Below are positions 39,861 through 49,366 of a stretch of DNA of 64,000 nucleotides, one piece after another (the first letter of the stretch is position 1; each line of letters starts with the position of its first letter). The DNA comes from Paracoccaceae bacterium. Lineage in GTDB: Bacteria; Pseudomonadota; Alphaproteobacteria; Rhodobacterales; Rhodobacteraceae. Below the pieces are notes generated by a model, which did not search any database, was not told the origin of the DNA, and was given only the letters and a program-made list of their open reading frames with translations. Both the position numbers and the translations under genes were made by a program. The stretch covers positions 1-64,000 of the forward strand of contig JAFGXY010000049.1 in the NCBI GenBank assembly GCA_016936395.1, in the 5' to 3' direction.

Positions 39861-40546
39861 CCTTCTCTCGCAAGATCAAGATCGCACCGTCGATCCTGTC
39901 AGCCGATTTCGCCAACTTCGGGCTGGAGTGTGAGGCGATCGAGGCGCAGGGCTGCGACTGGGTGCATGTTGATGTGATGGATGGGCATTTCGTGCCCAAC
40001 ATCACTTTCGGCCCTGCCACTTGTGCCGCGATCCGCCCGCATATCAAGGGGGTGATGGACGTTCACCTGATGATCGCGCCGGTTGACCCCTATATCGAGG
40101 CATTCGCCAAGGCCGGTGCCGATGTGATCTCGGCGCATCTGGAGGCCGGGCCGCATATTCACCGCACGCTGCAAGCCATTCGCGGTGCGGGGGCCAAGGC
40201 GGGTCTGGCGATCAATCCCGGCACCGGGGTCGAGGATGTGGAATACCTGCTGGATATGGTCGATCTGTTCTGCGTGATGACTGTTAACCCCGGTTTTGGC
40301 GGGCAGAAGTTCATTCACTCTCAGGTCGAGAAGGTGAAAAAGCTGCGCGCCATGATTGGCGACCGCCCGATCCACATCGAGATTGACGGCGGTGTGACCC
40401 CTGAAACCGCGCCCTTGGTGGCAGCCGCCGGGGCCGATGTTCTGGTGGCCGGGTCGGCGGTGTTCAAGGGCGGGTCGGTCAGCAACCCTGCACCTTACGG
40501 CGAGAATATCCGCGCCATTCGTGCAGCGGCAGAAGCGGCAGTCTGA
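39857..40546 (+). CDS. cbbE: Ribulose-phosphate 3-epimerase
   Basis: A 229-residue TIM-barrel enzyme that interconverts xylulose- and ribulose-5-phosphate. Motifs: [46 protein letters not shown], and [13 protein letters not shown]. Its start overlaps the cbbX stop (ATGA), and its stop overlaps the next start (TGATG). Confidence 0.96.
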   Translation: MTFSRKIKIAPSILSADFANFGLECEAIEAQGCDWVHVDVMDGHFVPNITFGPATCAAIRPHIKGVMDVHLMIAPVDPYIEAFAKAGADVISAHLEAGPHIHRTLQAIRGAGAKAGLAINPGTGVEDVEYLLDMVDLFCVMTVNPGFGGQKFIHSQVEKVKKLRAMIGDRPIHIEIDGGVTPETAPLVAAAGADVLVAGSAVFKGGSVSNPAPYGENIRAIRAAAEAAV

Positions 40547-41085
40547 TGGCGGTTCTTACCCCCGTCTGCGATTTCGGCTGGACAGCGTCCGATTTCCTGC
40601 TGCCCGGCACTGATGGAAAAACCTATGGCCTTGCCGATGTGGCAGGGCCAAAGGGCACGCTGATCATCTTCATGTGCAACCACTGCCCCTATGTAAAGGC
40701 GGTGCTGGACCGGATCATCCGTGACGCCGAAGACCTTGCGTTGCATGGCATCGGCGTGGCGGCGATCAATTCGAATGATGGGGTTGCCTATCCGGACGAC
40801 AGTTTTGCCGCGATGCAGCCAGTCGCCCTGCCCTTCCCCTATCTTCACGACGAAACCCAAGATGTGGCCCGCGCCTGGGGGGCCGCCTGCACGCCCGATT
40901 TCTTTGGCTTCAACGCCGCCGGCGCGTTGCAATACCGTGGGCGGCTGGATGCCAGCGGCAAGACCGCCGTGGAAGGTGCAAAGCGCGAATTGTTCGACGC
41001 GATGGTTCAGGTGGCCGCCACCGGCCAGGGACCGCGCGATCAGGTGCCCTCGATGGGCTGTTCGATCAAATGGAAGCCGGAATGA
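40546..41085 (+). CDS. Thioredoxin-fold AhpC/TSA-type protein within the cbb operon
   Basis: A 179-residue thioredoxin-like protein. TLIIFMCNHCPYVKAVLDRI carries a CxxC pair (Cys44, Cys47) in the position of the redox motif of the peroxiredoxin-like thioredoxin family. GVAAINSNDGVAYPDDSF and GAACTPDFFGFNAAGALQYR, with the cis-Pro after Thr, are consistent. There is no signal peptide, so it is cytoplasmic. It overlaps both neighbours (TGATG with cbbE, ATGA with cbbZ), so it is translated with Calvin-cycle genes. Partner unknown. Confidence 0.85.
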   Translation: MAVLTPVCDFGWTASDFLLPGTDGKTYGLADVAGPKGTLIIFMCNHCPYVKAVLDRIIRDAEDLALHGIGVAAINSNDGVAYPDDSFAAMQPVALPFPYLHDETQDVARAWGAACTPDFFGFNAAGALQYRGRLDASGKTAVEGAKRELFDAMVQVAATGQGPRDQVPSMGCSIKWKPE

Positions 41086-41732
41086 ACATTGTATTCGACC
41101 TTGATGGCACGCTGATCGACTCGGCCCCCGATATCCACGCGGCGGTCGCCAAAATGCTGGCAGACGAAGGACGCGAGGCGCTGGATCTGGTGACCGTCAC
41201 GTCTTTCATCGGCAACGGCCTGCCCAAACTGGTGGAGCGCGTGATCGTGCGCGCCGGCATGGATTTGGCCGATCATCCGCGCCTGACCAAGGCCACCCTT
41301 GACCATTACAATGCCGCATCGGCCGACCTGACCCGTCCCTTTCCGGGGGTGATCGCGGCGTTGTCTGCGTTGCAGGATGCAGGCCACCAGATGGCAGTCT
41401 GCACCAACAAACCCGTGGCACCGGCGCGTGATATCCTGCGCGATCTTGGGCTGGAGGTGTTTTTCACCACCGTGGTTGGCGGCGACAGCCTTGCCGTCAC
41501 CAAGCCCGATCCCGCCCCGCTGCACGCCTGCGTGGTGGCTTTGGGCGGGGGCGCCACGATCTATGTCGGCGACAGCGAAGTGGATGCCGCCACTGCGGCC
41601 GCTGCGAAGGTGCCGTTTGCGCTGTTCACCGAAGGCTATCGCAAGACCCCGGTTGAAGACTTGCCCCATGATGCCACGTTTTCAGACTTTCACGCGCTGC
41701 CGGCGCTGTTGAACGACATGGCGGGCGGATGA
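41082..41732 (+). CDS. cbbZ: Phosphoglycolate phosphatase
   Basis: A 216-residue HAD phosphatase for 2-phosphoglycolate made by RuBisCO oxygenation. Motif I is IVFDLDGTLIDSAPDIHAAV, motif II MAVCTNKPVAP, motif III/IV TKPDPAPL and IYVGDSEVDAATAAAA. The ATG at 41082 overlaps the preceding stop (ATGA). Its stop overlaps the cbbY start in the same way. Confidence 0.93.
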   Translation: MNIVFDLDGTLIDSAPDIHAAVAKMLADEGREALDLVTVTSFIGNGLPKLVERVIVRAGMDLADHPRLTKATLDHYNAASADLTRPFPGVIAALSALQDAGHQMAVCTNKPVAPARDILRDLGLEVFFTTVVGGDSLAVTKPDPAPLHACVVALGGGATIYVGDSEVDAATAAAAKVPFALFTEGYRKTPVEDLPHDATFSDFHALPALLNDMAGG

Positions 41733-42418
41733 CCAGCCTGCGCGCCCTGATTTTTGACGTCGACGGCACCTTGGCCGAAACCGAAGAGGCGCATCGTCAG
41801 GCCTTCAACGCGGTGTTCGCGGCGCATGGTCTGGCTTGGAACTGGTCGGTCGAGGACTATACTGCCCTGTTGCGGGTGACCGGTGGCAAGGAACGGATGA
41901 AGGCGCATCGCGATGCGTGCGGCGAGAGCCTGCCCGACGATGCCACCATCGCCCGGATGCATGCCGAAAAGACCGATGCCTATGTGGCGCTGGTGGCCGG
42001 TGGTGGTTTGCAGCCGCGCGCCGGGGTTGCCAGCCTGATGCAGGCCGCGCGCGATGCCGGGTTGAAGCTGGCGATTGCCACCACCACCAGCCCGGCCAAT
42101 GTCGATGCGCTGACCCGCGCCCTGTGGGGCCGCGCGGCTACCGAGATGTTCGACGTGATTGCTGCGGGCGACGAGGTCGCGGCCAAGAAACCCGCGCCGG
42201 ACGTGTATCTGCTGGCCTTGCAGCGGCTTGGTCTGCCACCGGAACAGGCGATTGCGCTGGAAGACAGCGTGAACGGGGTCCGCTCGGCTCGTGCAGCAGG
42301 GTTGCGGGTGGTGGTGACGCCGTCGATCTTTACCGTGCATGAAGACCACTCGGCCGCAAACCTTGTGGTGCCTGATCTGACAGCCGTCACGCTGCAAGGT
42401 CTTGCCGACCTGACCTGA
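41729..42418 (+). CDS. cbbY: HAD phosphatase CbbY
   Basis: A 229-residue HAD hydrolase. Motif I is ALIFDVDGTLAETEEAHRQA; LAIATTTSPANV, AAKKPAPDVYLLAL and IALEDSVNGVRSARAAGLRV follow. CbbY hydrolyses xylulose-1,5-bisphosphate, an inhibitory misfire product of red-type RuBisCO, complementing CbbX. Start overlaps the cbbZ stop (ATGA). Last gene of the continuous cbb run. Confidence 0.93.
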   Translation: MTSLRALIFDVDGTLAETEEAHRQAFNAVFAAHGLAWNWSVEDYTALLRVTGGKERMKAHRDACGESLPDDATIARMHAEKTDAYVALVAGGGLQPRAGVASLMQAARDAGLKLAIATTTSPANVDALTRALWGRAATEMFDVIAAGDEVAAKKPAPDVYLLALQRLGLPPEQAIALEDSVNGVRSARAAGLRVVVTPSIFTVHEDHSAANLVVPDLTAVTLQGLADLT

Positions 42419-42491
42419 TGCCACACGCGATGCGCATTGAACCCCCGGCGCATGGCCTGTATCAGGAAGGCGGTTCTGACAAGGTTTTCGC

Positions 42492-43157
42492 ATGATCCGC
42501 CTGTACCATTTTTCATTGTCGCCGTTTTGCCGCAAGGTCCGCCTGACTTTGGCCGAAAAGAAGCTGGAGGTGGAACTGGTCGAAGAGCGCTATTGGGAAC
42601 CCACGCCCGACTTTTTGCGCCGCAACCCGGCTGGCAAGGTGCCGATCCTGCGGCTGGAGGGCAAGTCGCTGAGCGAAAGTCAGGCGATCTGCGAATATCT
42701 GGACGAAACCTTCCCCACCCCTGCGCTGATGCCGCGTGACCCCGAGGTGCGCTATGAGGTGCGCAGGATCTGTGCGTGGTTCGACGACAAGTTCCACGAC
42801 GAGGTCACCTCGAAGCTGCTGTATGAGCGGGTGAACAAGAAGGTGATGAAGCTGGGCTATCCGGATTCGAAGAACGTCAAGTTCGGTTCCGGTCGGATCA
42901 AGTTTCACCTTGATTACATGGCCTGGCTTCTGGACCAGCGCCGTTGGCTGGCGGGCGACGTGATGACGCTGGCCGATTTCACCGCCGCGGCGCATCTGTC
43001 TTGCCTGGATTACATCAGCGATGTCGATTGGAACCGGTCGGCCACGGTGAAGGACTGGTACGCCAAGATCAAGTCACGCCCCAGTTTCCGCACGCTGCTG
43101 GCCGATCAGGTGCCCGGTTTCCTACCGCCCGCGCATTACGCCGATCTGGATTTTTAA
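42492..43157 (+). CDS. Glutathione S-transferase family protein
   Basis: A 221-residue GST with the thioredoxin-fold N-terminal domain (IRLYHFSLSPFCRKVRLTLA, NPAGKVPILRLEGKSLSESQ with the cis-Pro and ESQ glutathione site) and an alpha-helical C-terminal domain (WLAGDVMTLADFTAAAHLSC). Substrate unknown. It is 73 bases after cbbY on the same strand and might be read from the cbb operon, but a functional link is not evident. Confidence 0.9.
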   Translation: MIRLYHFSLSPFCRKVRLTLAEKKLEVELVEERYWEPTPDFLRRNPAGKVPILRLEGKSLSESQAICEYLDETFPTPALMPRDPEVRYEVRRICAWFDDKFHDEVTSKLLYERVNKKVMKLGYPDSKNVKFGSGRIKFHLDYMAWLLDQRRWLAGDVMTLADFTAAAHLSCLDYISDVDWNRSATVKDWYAKIKSRPSFRTLLADQVPGFLPPAHYADLDF

Positions 43158-43203
43158 GCGGGGCTCTGCTCCGCACCCCGGGATATTTCTGGAAAGAGAA
43201 AGA

Positions 43204-45117
43204 TCAGGCGCGCTTGGTCAGGGATGCGATGTTCAGGGTGTTCAGCACCTTTGCCTCGATCTGGGCGGCGTCCATGCCTGCGGCATGATACATGGCATCT
43301 TGATTGGCGTGGTCGATGAAGGTGTCGGGCAGCACCATGGAACGGAATTTCAGGCCGTGATCGAACAGGCCTTCCTCGGCCAGAAGTTGCGCCACATGGC
43401 TGCCGAAACCGCCGATCGCGCCTTCCTCGACGGTGATCAGTGCTTCGTGGTTGCGGGCGAGATTCAGGATCATGTCGTGGTCCAGCGGTTTGGCAAAGCG
43501 GGCATCGACCACGGTGGGTGACAGGCCCTTTTGCGCAAGGCTTTCGGCGGCTTTCATGACCTCGGACAGGCGCGTGCCAAAAGACAGCAAGGCCACAGTG
43601 TTGCCGTTCTGGATCAGCCGGGCGTGGCCGATTTCCAGGGGTGTGCCGCGGCTGGGCAACTCGACCCCGACGCCATCGCCACGCGGGAAGCGAAAGGCGA
43701 TGGGGCCCGCGTCATGTGCCACGGCGGTGGCGACCATATGGGCCAATTCCGCCTCATCGCTTGCTGCCATCACCACGATGCCGGGCAGGTTGGCAAGGAA
43801 GGCCACGTCAAAGCTGCCGGCATGGGTGGCGCCATCGGCGCCGACCAGACCGGCGCGGTCGATGGCAAAACGCACCGGCAGGCGTTGGATCGCCACGTCA
43901 TGCACCACCTGATCATAGCCGCGTTGCAGGAAGGTGGAGTAGATCGCGCAAAACGGTTTCATCCCGCCCGCAGCAAGCCCGGCGCAAAAGGTGACGGCGT
44001 GTTGTTCGGCAATGCCCACATCAAAGCAGCGTTTGGGAAAGCGATCGGCGAACAGGCCAAGCCCGGTGCCATCGGGCATTGCGGCAGTGACGGCGACGAT
44101 CTTGTCATCGCGCTCGGCCTCGGCGATCAGCGATTGCGCGAAGACCTTGGTATAGCTGGGGGCGTTGGACGCGGCCTTGGACTGCACCCCGGTCAGCACA
44201 TCGAACTTGCCCGTGGCATGGCCCTTGTCACGGGCGGACTCGGCCGGGGCATAGCCTTTGCCCTTCTTGGTCAGCACATGGATCAGCATCGGCCCCGTCG
44301 CCCGTGCCTTGACGGTGCGCAATACCGGCAGCAACTGGTCAAGGTCATGGCCGTCAATCGGGCCGACATAGGAAAAGCCCAACTCCTCGAACAGGGTGCC
44401 GCCGACCGCGATGCCCTTGAGCAATTCCTTGGCCCGGCGCGCGCCTTCCTGAAACGGTGGCGGCAGAAAGCCCAAGGCGCCCTTGGCTGCGGCTTTCAGG
44501 TCTTGCAGCGGCGCCTCGGCATACAACCGTGACAGATAGCTGGACAGAGCGCCCACGGGCGGGGCAATCGACATCTCGTTATCGTTCAGGATGACAAACA
44601 GCCGCTTGTTCAGGTGGCCCGCGTTGTTCAGCGCCTCGAACGCCATGCCGGCAGACATGGCGCCATCGCCGATCACCGCCACCGCATCGCCCGGATCGCC
44701 GCCCAGATCGGCGGCCATTGCAAAGCCCAAGGCGGCGCTGATCGAGGTGGAGGAATGGCCCGCGCCGAACGGGTCAAAGGCAGACTCGGAGCGTTTGGTA
44801 AAGCCCGACAGCCCGCCTTCGCTGCGCAGGGTGCGGATGCGATCCCGCCGCCCGGTCAAGATTTTATGCGGATAGCATTGGTGGCCGACATCCCAGATGA
44901 CCTTGTCGCGCGGCGTGTCGAATACCGCATGCAGCGCCACGGTCAGTTCCACCACGCCCAGACCTGCACCAAGGTGACCGCCGGTGACCGAGACCGCCGA
45001 AATCGTCTCGGCCCGGACCTCATCTGCCAGTTGCCGCAATTCACGGTCGGTCAGCGATTTCATGTCGACCGGCAGGGTGATGCGGTCCAGCAGCGGGGTC
45101 TTGGGTCTGTGCGTCAT
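43204..45117 (-). CDS. dxs: 1-deoxy-D-xylulose-5-phosphate synthase
   Basis: A 637-residue thiamine-diphosphate enzyme condensing pyruvate and glyceraldehyde-3-phosphate, the first step of the MEP isoprenoid pathway. ThDP site [20 protein letters not shown]; transketolase-like [20 protein letters not shown] and [23 protein letters not shown] at 45117 gives the usual N-terminus. Convergent with the GST gene; follows ispA by 16 bases. Confidence 0.97.
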   Translation of the reverse strand: MTHRPKTPLLDRITLPVDMKSLTDRELRQLADEVRAETISAVSVTGGHLGAGLGVVELTVALHAVFDTPRDKVIWDVGHQCYPHKILTGRRDRIRTLRSEGGLSGFTKRSESAFDPFGAGHSSTSISAALGFAMAADLGGDPGDAVAVIGDGAMSAGMAFEALNNAGHLNKRLFVILNDNEMSIAPPVGALSSYLSRLYAEAPLQDLKAAAKGALGFLPPPFQEGARRAKELLKGIAVGGTLFEELGFSYVGPIDGHDLDQLLPVLRTVKARATGPMLIHVLTKKGKGYAPAESARDKGHATGKFDVLTGVQSKAASNAPSYTKVFAQSLIAEAERDDKIVAVTAAMPDGTGLGLFADRFPKRCFDVGIAEQHAVTFCAGLAAGGMKPFCAIYSTFLQRGYDQVVHDVAIQRLPVRFAIDRAGLVGADGATHAGSFDVAFLANLPGIVVMAASDEAELAHMVATAVAHDAGPIAFRFPRGDGVGVELPSRGTPLEIGHARLIQNGNTVALLSFGTRLSEVMKAAESLAQKGLSPTVVDARFAKPLDHDMILNLARNHEALITVEEGAIGGFGSHVAQLLAEEGLFDHGLKFRSMVLPDTFIDHANQDAMYHAAGMDAAQIEAKVLNTLNIASLTKRA

Positions 45118-45133
45118 GGCGTGCCTTTTGGCC

Positions 45134-46003
45134 TTAGTGCTCGCGCGCAATTACAAAACGTGCGGTGTCGATCAATGTTTCAGCTTTTGCACCATAGGGG
45201 GCAAGGTGACGTTCCGCCTCATCCACCAGTGCCTTTGCCTGCGCGCGGGCGCCGTCAAGGCCCAGAAGCGATACGAAGGTGGCCTTGCCGGCCTGAGCGT
45301 CCTTGTGCAGACGTTTGCCGGCAAGGGCGGCATCGCCCACCTCGTCCAGAATGTCGTCGGCGATCTGGAAGGCCAGCCCCAGCGCAGTGGCATAGGCGCA
45401 CAACGGTGCGGGGTCGGCCCCCGCGATCACCGCGCCCGCCTCGGCCGACCAGCGGATCAGCGCGCCGGTCTTGCCCGCTTGCAGGCGCTTGATCTGGTCA
45501 AGGGTCAGCGGGGTGGCGGCGGTTTCGGCGGCGATGTCCAGCGCCTGACCCAGCACCATGCCTTCGGCACCCGAGGCGACGGCAAGGCCCCGCACCAAGG
45601 CAATGCGGGTATCGCCAGACCCAAGGGCCGGGTCACACAGCAATTCAAACGCCAGCGTTTGCAACGCATCTCCTGCCAGAACGGCGGTCGCCTCGTCCCA
45701 TTTCACATGCACGGTGGGGTGGCCGCGGCGCAGGTCGTCATCATCCATGCAGGGCATGTCGTCATGCACAAGGCTGTAGGCATGCAGGCATTCCACCGCT
45801 GCGGCGGCACTGATGGCGCGCGCGGGCGGCACGCCCAGCATGGCCGCACTTTCCAGCACCAGAAACCCGCGCAGGCGTTTGCCGCCTGCCACGGCATAGC
45901 GCATGGCGTGGATCACGGGTTCATCGGCCAGCGGCGCAAGCGCCGCGTCAAGCCGGGCTTCGATCAGCGCGGCGGCGCGGGCGATGGCGCCGGGAAAGCT
46001 CAC
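45134..46003 (-). CDS. ispA: Polyprenyl synthetase (farnesyl/geranylgeranyl-type)
   Basis: A 289-residue trans-prenyltransferase. The first Asp-rich motif is [20 protein letters not shown] and the second [16 protein letters not shown]. The GTG start overlaps the xseB stop (GTGA). The four-residue insertion in the first motif fits bacterial farnesyl diphosphate synthases. Chain length cannot be settled from motifs alone. Adjacent dxs supplies the pathway. Confidence 0.94.
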   Translation of the reverse strand: MSFPGAIARAAALIEARLDAALAPLADEPVIHAMRYAVAGGKRLRGFLVLESAAMLGVPPARAISAAAAVECLHAYSLVHDDMPCMDDDDLRRGHPTVHVKWDEATAVLAGDALQTLAFELLCDPALGSGDTRIALVRGLAVASGAEGMVLGQALDIAAETAATPLTLDQIKRLQAGKTGALIRWSAEAGAVIAGADPAPLCAYATALGLAFQIADDILDEVGDAALAGKRLHKDAQAGKATFVSLLGLDGARAQAKALVDEAERHLAPYGAKAETLIDTARFVIAREH

Positions 46004-46239
46004 AATCCCTCCACGGCGGTGGTGCCGATGGCACGGCCTTCGGCGGTGCGGATCAATTCGACCTTTTCCTCGGCATCCTTCAATTTGGCGGCACAGTGCG
46101 CCTTGAGTGCTGCCCCGCGCTCATAGAGCGCAATCGACGCCTCCAGCGCCACATCGCCGCGTTCCAACTGGCCCACCACCTGTTCCAGCGCGGCCATGGC
46201 GTCTTCGAAGCTCATCTCGGCAATCGGTGTGTCGGTCAT
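46000..46239 (-). CDS. xseB: Exodeoxyribonuclease VII small subunit
   Basis: A 79-residue protein with the conserved MSFEDAMAALEQVVGQLERG and LEASIALYERGAALKAHCAA helices. Partner XseA is not in the window. It overlaps ispA downstream and the deacetylase gene upstream by four bases each (GTGA, ATGA). Confidence 0.95.
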   Translation of the reverse strand: MTDTPIAEMSFEDAMAALEQVVGQLERGDVALEASIALYERGAALKAHCAAKLKDAEEKVELIRTAEGRAIGTTAVEGL

Positions 46240-47153
46240 GCGCCTTGTCTTCCCAATTCTTCCACATGCGCGGCCACACTGTCGGCCAGCGCCTCCAGAT
46301 CATAGCCGCCCTCCAGCGACGATACCACCCGGCCTTCGCAACATTCCTCAGCAACATCGCAGATCGCGCCGGTCAGCCAGGCAAAGTCTTCCTCGGTCCA
46401 CAAAAGCCCCGCCAAGGGGTCGGCGCGGTGCGCATCGAACCCGGCGCTGATCAGGATCAATTCCGGTTGCCAGGTCAGCAGATCATCCAGCACCGGCTGC
46501 CAGACGGCGCGCATTTGCGTCCCGCCCGTGCCCTCGGCCAGCGGCAGGTTGGTGATCTGGCCATGCGCGCCGCGTTCGCCGGGGTGGCCCGAGCCGGGGT
46601 AAAGCGGCATCTGATGGCTGGAGACAAAGCGGATGCGCGGTTCGTCCCACAGCAGATCTTGCGTGCCGTTGCCGTGATGCACGTCGAAGTCGAGGACGGC
46701 CACGCGGGTCAGGCCGTGCACCTCCAGCGCGCGCATCGCGCCAATCGCCACGGTGCCGAACAGGCAAAACCCCATCGCGGTTTCGCGCGTCGCATGGTGG
46801 CCCGGTGGGCGGGCGGCCACAAAGGCCCGACCGCCATCGGCCAGAACGTGGTCAACCGCGTGGCACATGCCGCCGACGGCCCGCATGGCCGCTGTGTAAG
46901 ACCCCGGCGACAGATGAGTATCTGCATCCAGTTGCGCCCAGCCCTGCGCCGGAACCCGCGCCTTGATGCGGTCGTGGTGGCTGACGGGGTGGCAGCGCAG
47001 CACATCGGCCACGTCACCCATCGGCGCGTCTTGCCGTGTCACCGCCAACCCGGCAAGGCCACGTTCGACCGCGACCAGCCGGTTCACCTGTTCGGGGTGG
47101 CCGGGCGGGGTGACATGGGTCAGGCAATCGTCATGTGTCAGAACCAGAACCAT
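46236..47153 (-). CDS. Histone deacetylase family protein (acetylpolyamine/class II-like deacetylase)
   Basis: A 305-residue zinc hydrolase. Signature residues: RPPGHHATRETAMGFCLFGT (catalytic His pair), VAVLDFDVHHGNGTQDLLWD (zinc ligands), and ISAGFDAHRADPLAG (third ligand). The ATG at 47153 is chosen (MVLVLTHDDCLTH). Bacterial members deacetylate polyamines or protein lysines; substrate here unknown. First gene of the xseB-ispA-dxs run. Confidence 0.92.
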   Translation of the reverse strand: MVLVLTHDDCLTHVTPPGHPEQVNRLVAVERGLAGLAVTRQDAPMGDVADVLRCHPVSHHDRIKARVPAQGWAQLDADTHLSPGSYTAAMRAVGGMCHAVDHVLADGGRAFVAARPPGHHATRETAMGFCLFGTVAIGAMRALEVHGLTRVAVLDFDVHHGNGTQDLLWDEPRIRFVSSHQMPLYPGSGHPGERGAHGQITNLPLAEGTGGTQMRAVWQPVLDDLLTWQPELILISAGFDAHRADPLAGLLWTEEDFAWLTGAICDVAEECCEGRVVSSLEGGYDLEALADSVAAHVEELGRQGA

Positions 47154-47262
47154 TCGCGCCCCCTTTGCGTGCACTGTCGGGCAAATGCCCTTTCATCAAG
47201 GCTTCACTTGCACGATCCCCCGGCATTCGGCTTATATGCTGGATCATTTGACGAGAGAAACA

Positions 47263-48741
47263 ATGCAAGACGGAACCGCCGCCTACCAGACCCCGACCCT
47301 GCCAGTTGCGCAAGAGTTTACCGATCCGGCCGCCGCCGTTGACCGGCTGGAAGAGCTTTACGCCAAGGCCACGGCCTTTCTGGCCGACCATTTCAGTGCC
47401 ACGGTGACCCGCGGCAAGCCGCACAGCCGTATCCGCGCCTATTACCCCGAGATCAGGCTGACCGTGACCAGCCACACCAAGGCAGATTCGCGCCTGTCCT
47501 TTGGCCATGTCGCCAGCCCCGGCACCTATGCCACCACGGTTACCCGGCCGGACCTGTTTCGCAATTACCTGATCCAGCAGCTTGGCCTGCTGATGGAAAA
47601 CCACGGCGTTCCCGTTCAGATCGGCCCGTCTGACACGCCGATTCCGGTGCATTTCGCGGTTGCCGGCAACCCGGCGGTTTCGGTGCCGCAAGAAGGTGTG
47701 CTGGAGTTTTCGTTGCGCGATGTGTTCGACGTGCCCGATCTTGCCACCACCAACGACGATATCGTCAACGGTGTGCGCACGGAAAACCCCGATGGGTCAA
47801 TGCCGCTGGCACCGTTTACCGCGCAAAGGGTGGATTACAGTCTGGCCCGCCTGTCGCATTACACAGCGACCGACCCGCAGCATTTTCAGAACCACGTCCT
47901 GTTCACCAATTATCAGTTCTACGTCGATGAGTTCGAGGCCTATGCCCGTCAGGTGCTGGCCGATCCGGCGCAGGGCTATACCGCCTTTGTGGCCACCGGA
48001 AACCAGATCATCACCACGGCCGATGGCGTGCTGCCACCCGCGGGCAAGATGCCGCAGATGCCGACCTATCACCTGAAGCGCGCCGATGGGCAGGGCATTA
48101 CGCTGGTCAACATCGGCATCGGCCCGTCGAACGCCAAGACCGCCACCGACCACATCGCCGTCTTGCGCCCGCATGCGTGGCTGATGGTGGGCCATTGCGC
48201 GGGGCTGCGCAATTCGCAATCCTTGGGCGATTTCGTGCTGGCGCATGCCTATCTGCGCGAAGACCACGTGCTGGACGCCGATCTGCCGATCTGGGTGCCG
48301 ATCCCGGCACTGGCCGAGATTCAGATCGCGCTGCAAGACGCGGTGGCCGAGGTGACGCAGCTTGAAGGCTATGAGCTGAAACGCATCATGCGCACCGGTA
48401 CGGTTGCCACCATTGACAACCGCAACTGGGAACTGCGTGACCAGTCTGGCCCGGTGCAGCGCCTGTCGCAGTCGCGGGCGATTGCGCTGGATATGGAATC
48501 CGCCACCATCGCCGCCAATGGCTTTCGGTTCCGGGTGCCCTATGGCACGCTTTTGTGCGTGTCCGACAAGCCGCTGCATGGCGAGTTGAAGCTGCCCGGC
48601 ATGGCCAGCGATTTTTACCGAACGCAGGTCAGCCGTCACCTGCAGATCGGTATCCGCGCGATGGAGCATTTGCGCCTGATGCCGATCGAGCGGATTCACA
48701 GCCGCAAGCTGCGCAGCTTTGAAGAAACCGCCTTCCTCTGA
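47263..48741 (+). CDS. amn: AMP nucleosidase
   Basis: A 492-residue enzyme hydrolysing AMP to adenine and ribose-5-phosphate. N-terminal regulatory domain (about 1-180) precedes a phosphorylase-like catalytic domain (TLVNIGIGPSNAKTATDHIA, HAWLMVGHCAGLRNSQSLGD, ALDMESATIAANGFRFRVPY). An ATG at 47236 would add nine residues. Divergent from the deacetylase gene. Confidence 0.95.
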   Translation: MQDGTAAYQTPTLPVAQEFTDPAAAVDRLEELYAKATAFLADHFSATVTRGKPHSRIRAYYPEIRLTVTSHTKADSRLSFGHVASPGTYATTVTRPDLFRNYLIQQLGLLMENHGVPVQIGPSDTPIPVHFAVAGNPAVSVPQEGVLEFSLRDVFDVPDLATTNDDIVNGVRTENPDGSMPLAPFTAQRVDYSLARLSHYTATDPQHFQNHVLFTNYQFYVDEFEAYARQVLADPAQGYTAFVATGNQIITTADGVLPPAGKMPQMPTYHLKRADGQGITLVNIGIGPSNAKTATDHIAVLRPHAWLMVGHCAGLRNSQSLGDFVLAHAYLREDHVLDADLPIWVPIPALAEIQIALQDAVAEVTQLEGYELKRIMRTGTVATIDNRNWELRDQSGPVQRLSQSRAIALDMESATIAANGFRFRVPYGTLLCVSDKPLHGELKLPGMASDFYRTQVSRHLQIGIRAMEHLRLMPIERIHSRKLRSFEETAFL

Positions 48742-48766
48742 CGCCACGTCCTTTTCCGCCGATGCG

Positions 48767-48804
48767 CACAGGTTTGGGGTTGATTTACCCCTGAAAAACC
48801 TGTG
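48767..48804 (+). terminator. Hairpin after amn (possible terminator or hupB leader element)
   Basis: CACAGGTT and AACCTGTG form an 8-bp stem, with an inner GGGG/CCCC pairing separated by an asymmetric TGAAA bulge. No T-run follows. It lies 25 bases after amn and 80 bases before the HU gene. It could end amn transcription inefficiently or act in the HU leader. Confidence 0.4.
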
Positions 48805-48884
48805 TAGCAAACGCCGTCGCCGATGTCGGCCAAACCACTGACGCCCCACCCGTTCAGGGAAAGGCCCGCAAGAAGGAAAACAAG

Positions 48885-49172
48885 ATGACGAAACCGATGA
48901 CCAAGACCCAACTCGTGGCTGCCATTGCCGATGCAATGGGCGCGGACAAGAAAATCGCTGGCTCGGCCCTGGATGCGATCGTTGATGTCGTCACCCGCGA
49001 AGTCGCGGCCGGTGGGTCTGTTACGCTGCCGGGTCTGGGCAAGGTCGCCTGCAAAGCCCGCCCCGAGCGCCAGGTTCGCAACCCCGCCACGGGCGAGACG
49101 ATGACCAAGCCCGCCGACAAGCAGGTGAAGTTCGCCATTGCCAAGGCGTTGAAAGACAGCGTCAACGCCTGA
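48885..49172 (+). CDS. hup: DNA-binding protein HU
   Basis: A 95-residue nucleoid protein. TKTQLVAAIADAMGADKKIA and the signature GSVTLPGLGKVACKARPERQ followed by GRNP-type arm sequence VRNPATGETM mark it as HU/IHF family, with HU more likely as there is no IHF-specific feature. AGAAGGAAAA precedes the ATG. A strong terminator follows 23 bases after the stop. Confidence 0.94.
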   Translation: MTKPMTKTQLVAAIADAMGADKKIAGSALDAIVDVVTREVAAGGSVTLPGLGKVACKARPERQVRNPATGETMTKPADKQVKFAIAKALKDSVNA

Positions 49173-49194
49173 CCTTGCCAAGCGCAGCGCGTTC

Positions 49195-49222
49195 AAGGCC
49201 GCCCCGACCCGGGCGGCCTTTT
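49195..49222 (+). terminator. Rho-independent terminator after HU gene
   Basis: AAGGCCGCCC pairs with GGGCGGCCTT around a short loop and is followed by TT, giving TTTT in total. Clear and well positioned. The 49223-49366 remainder before purU shows no gene. Confidence 0.85.
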
Positions 49223-49366
49223 GCATGTCACGTCGCCGCATGCTGCTGTTTTGTCGGTGGCGCGCTGGTAACCGGGCTTGGTCCTTGTCATGGTGCCCGC
49301 GCAGCGCGGCGCGCGCCTCGGTCACCATCAGATTGAACCAAAGGCCCGCCCTGATAGGAAGAGCAG

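Noticed and set aside
43158-43203. Terminator between the GST gene and dxs
   Set aside because: Only a 5-bp GGGG/CCCC-type pairing with no T-run; too weak to list as a feature.
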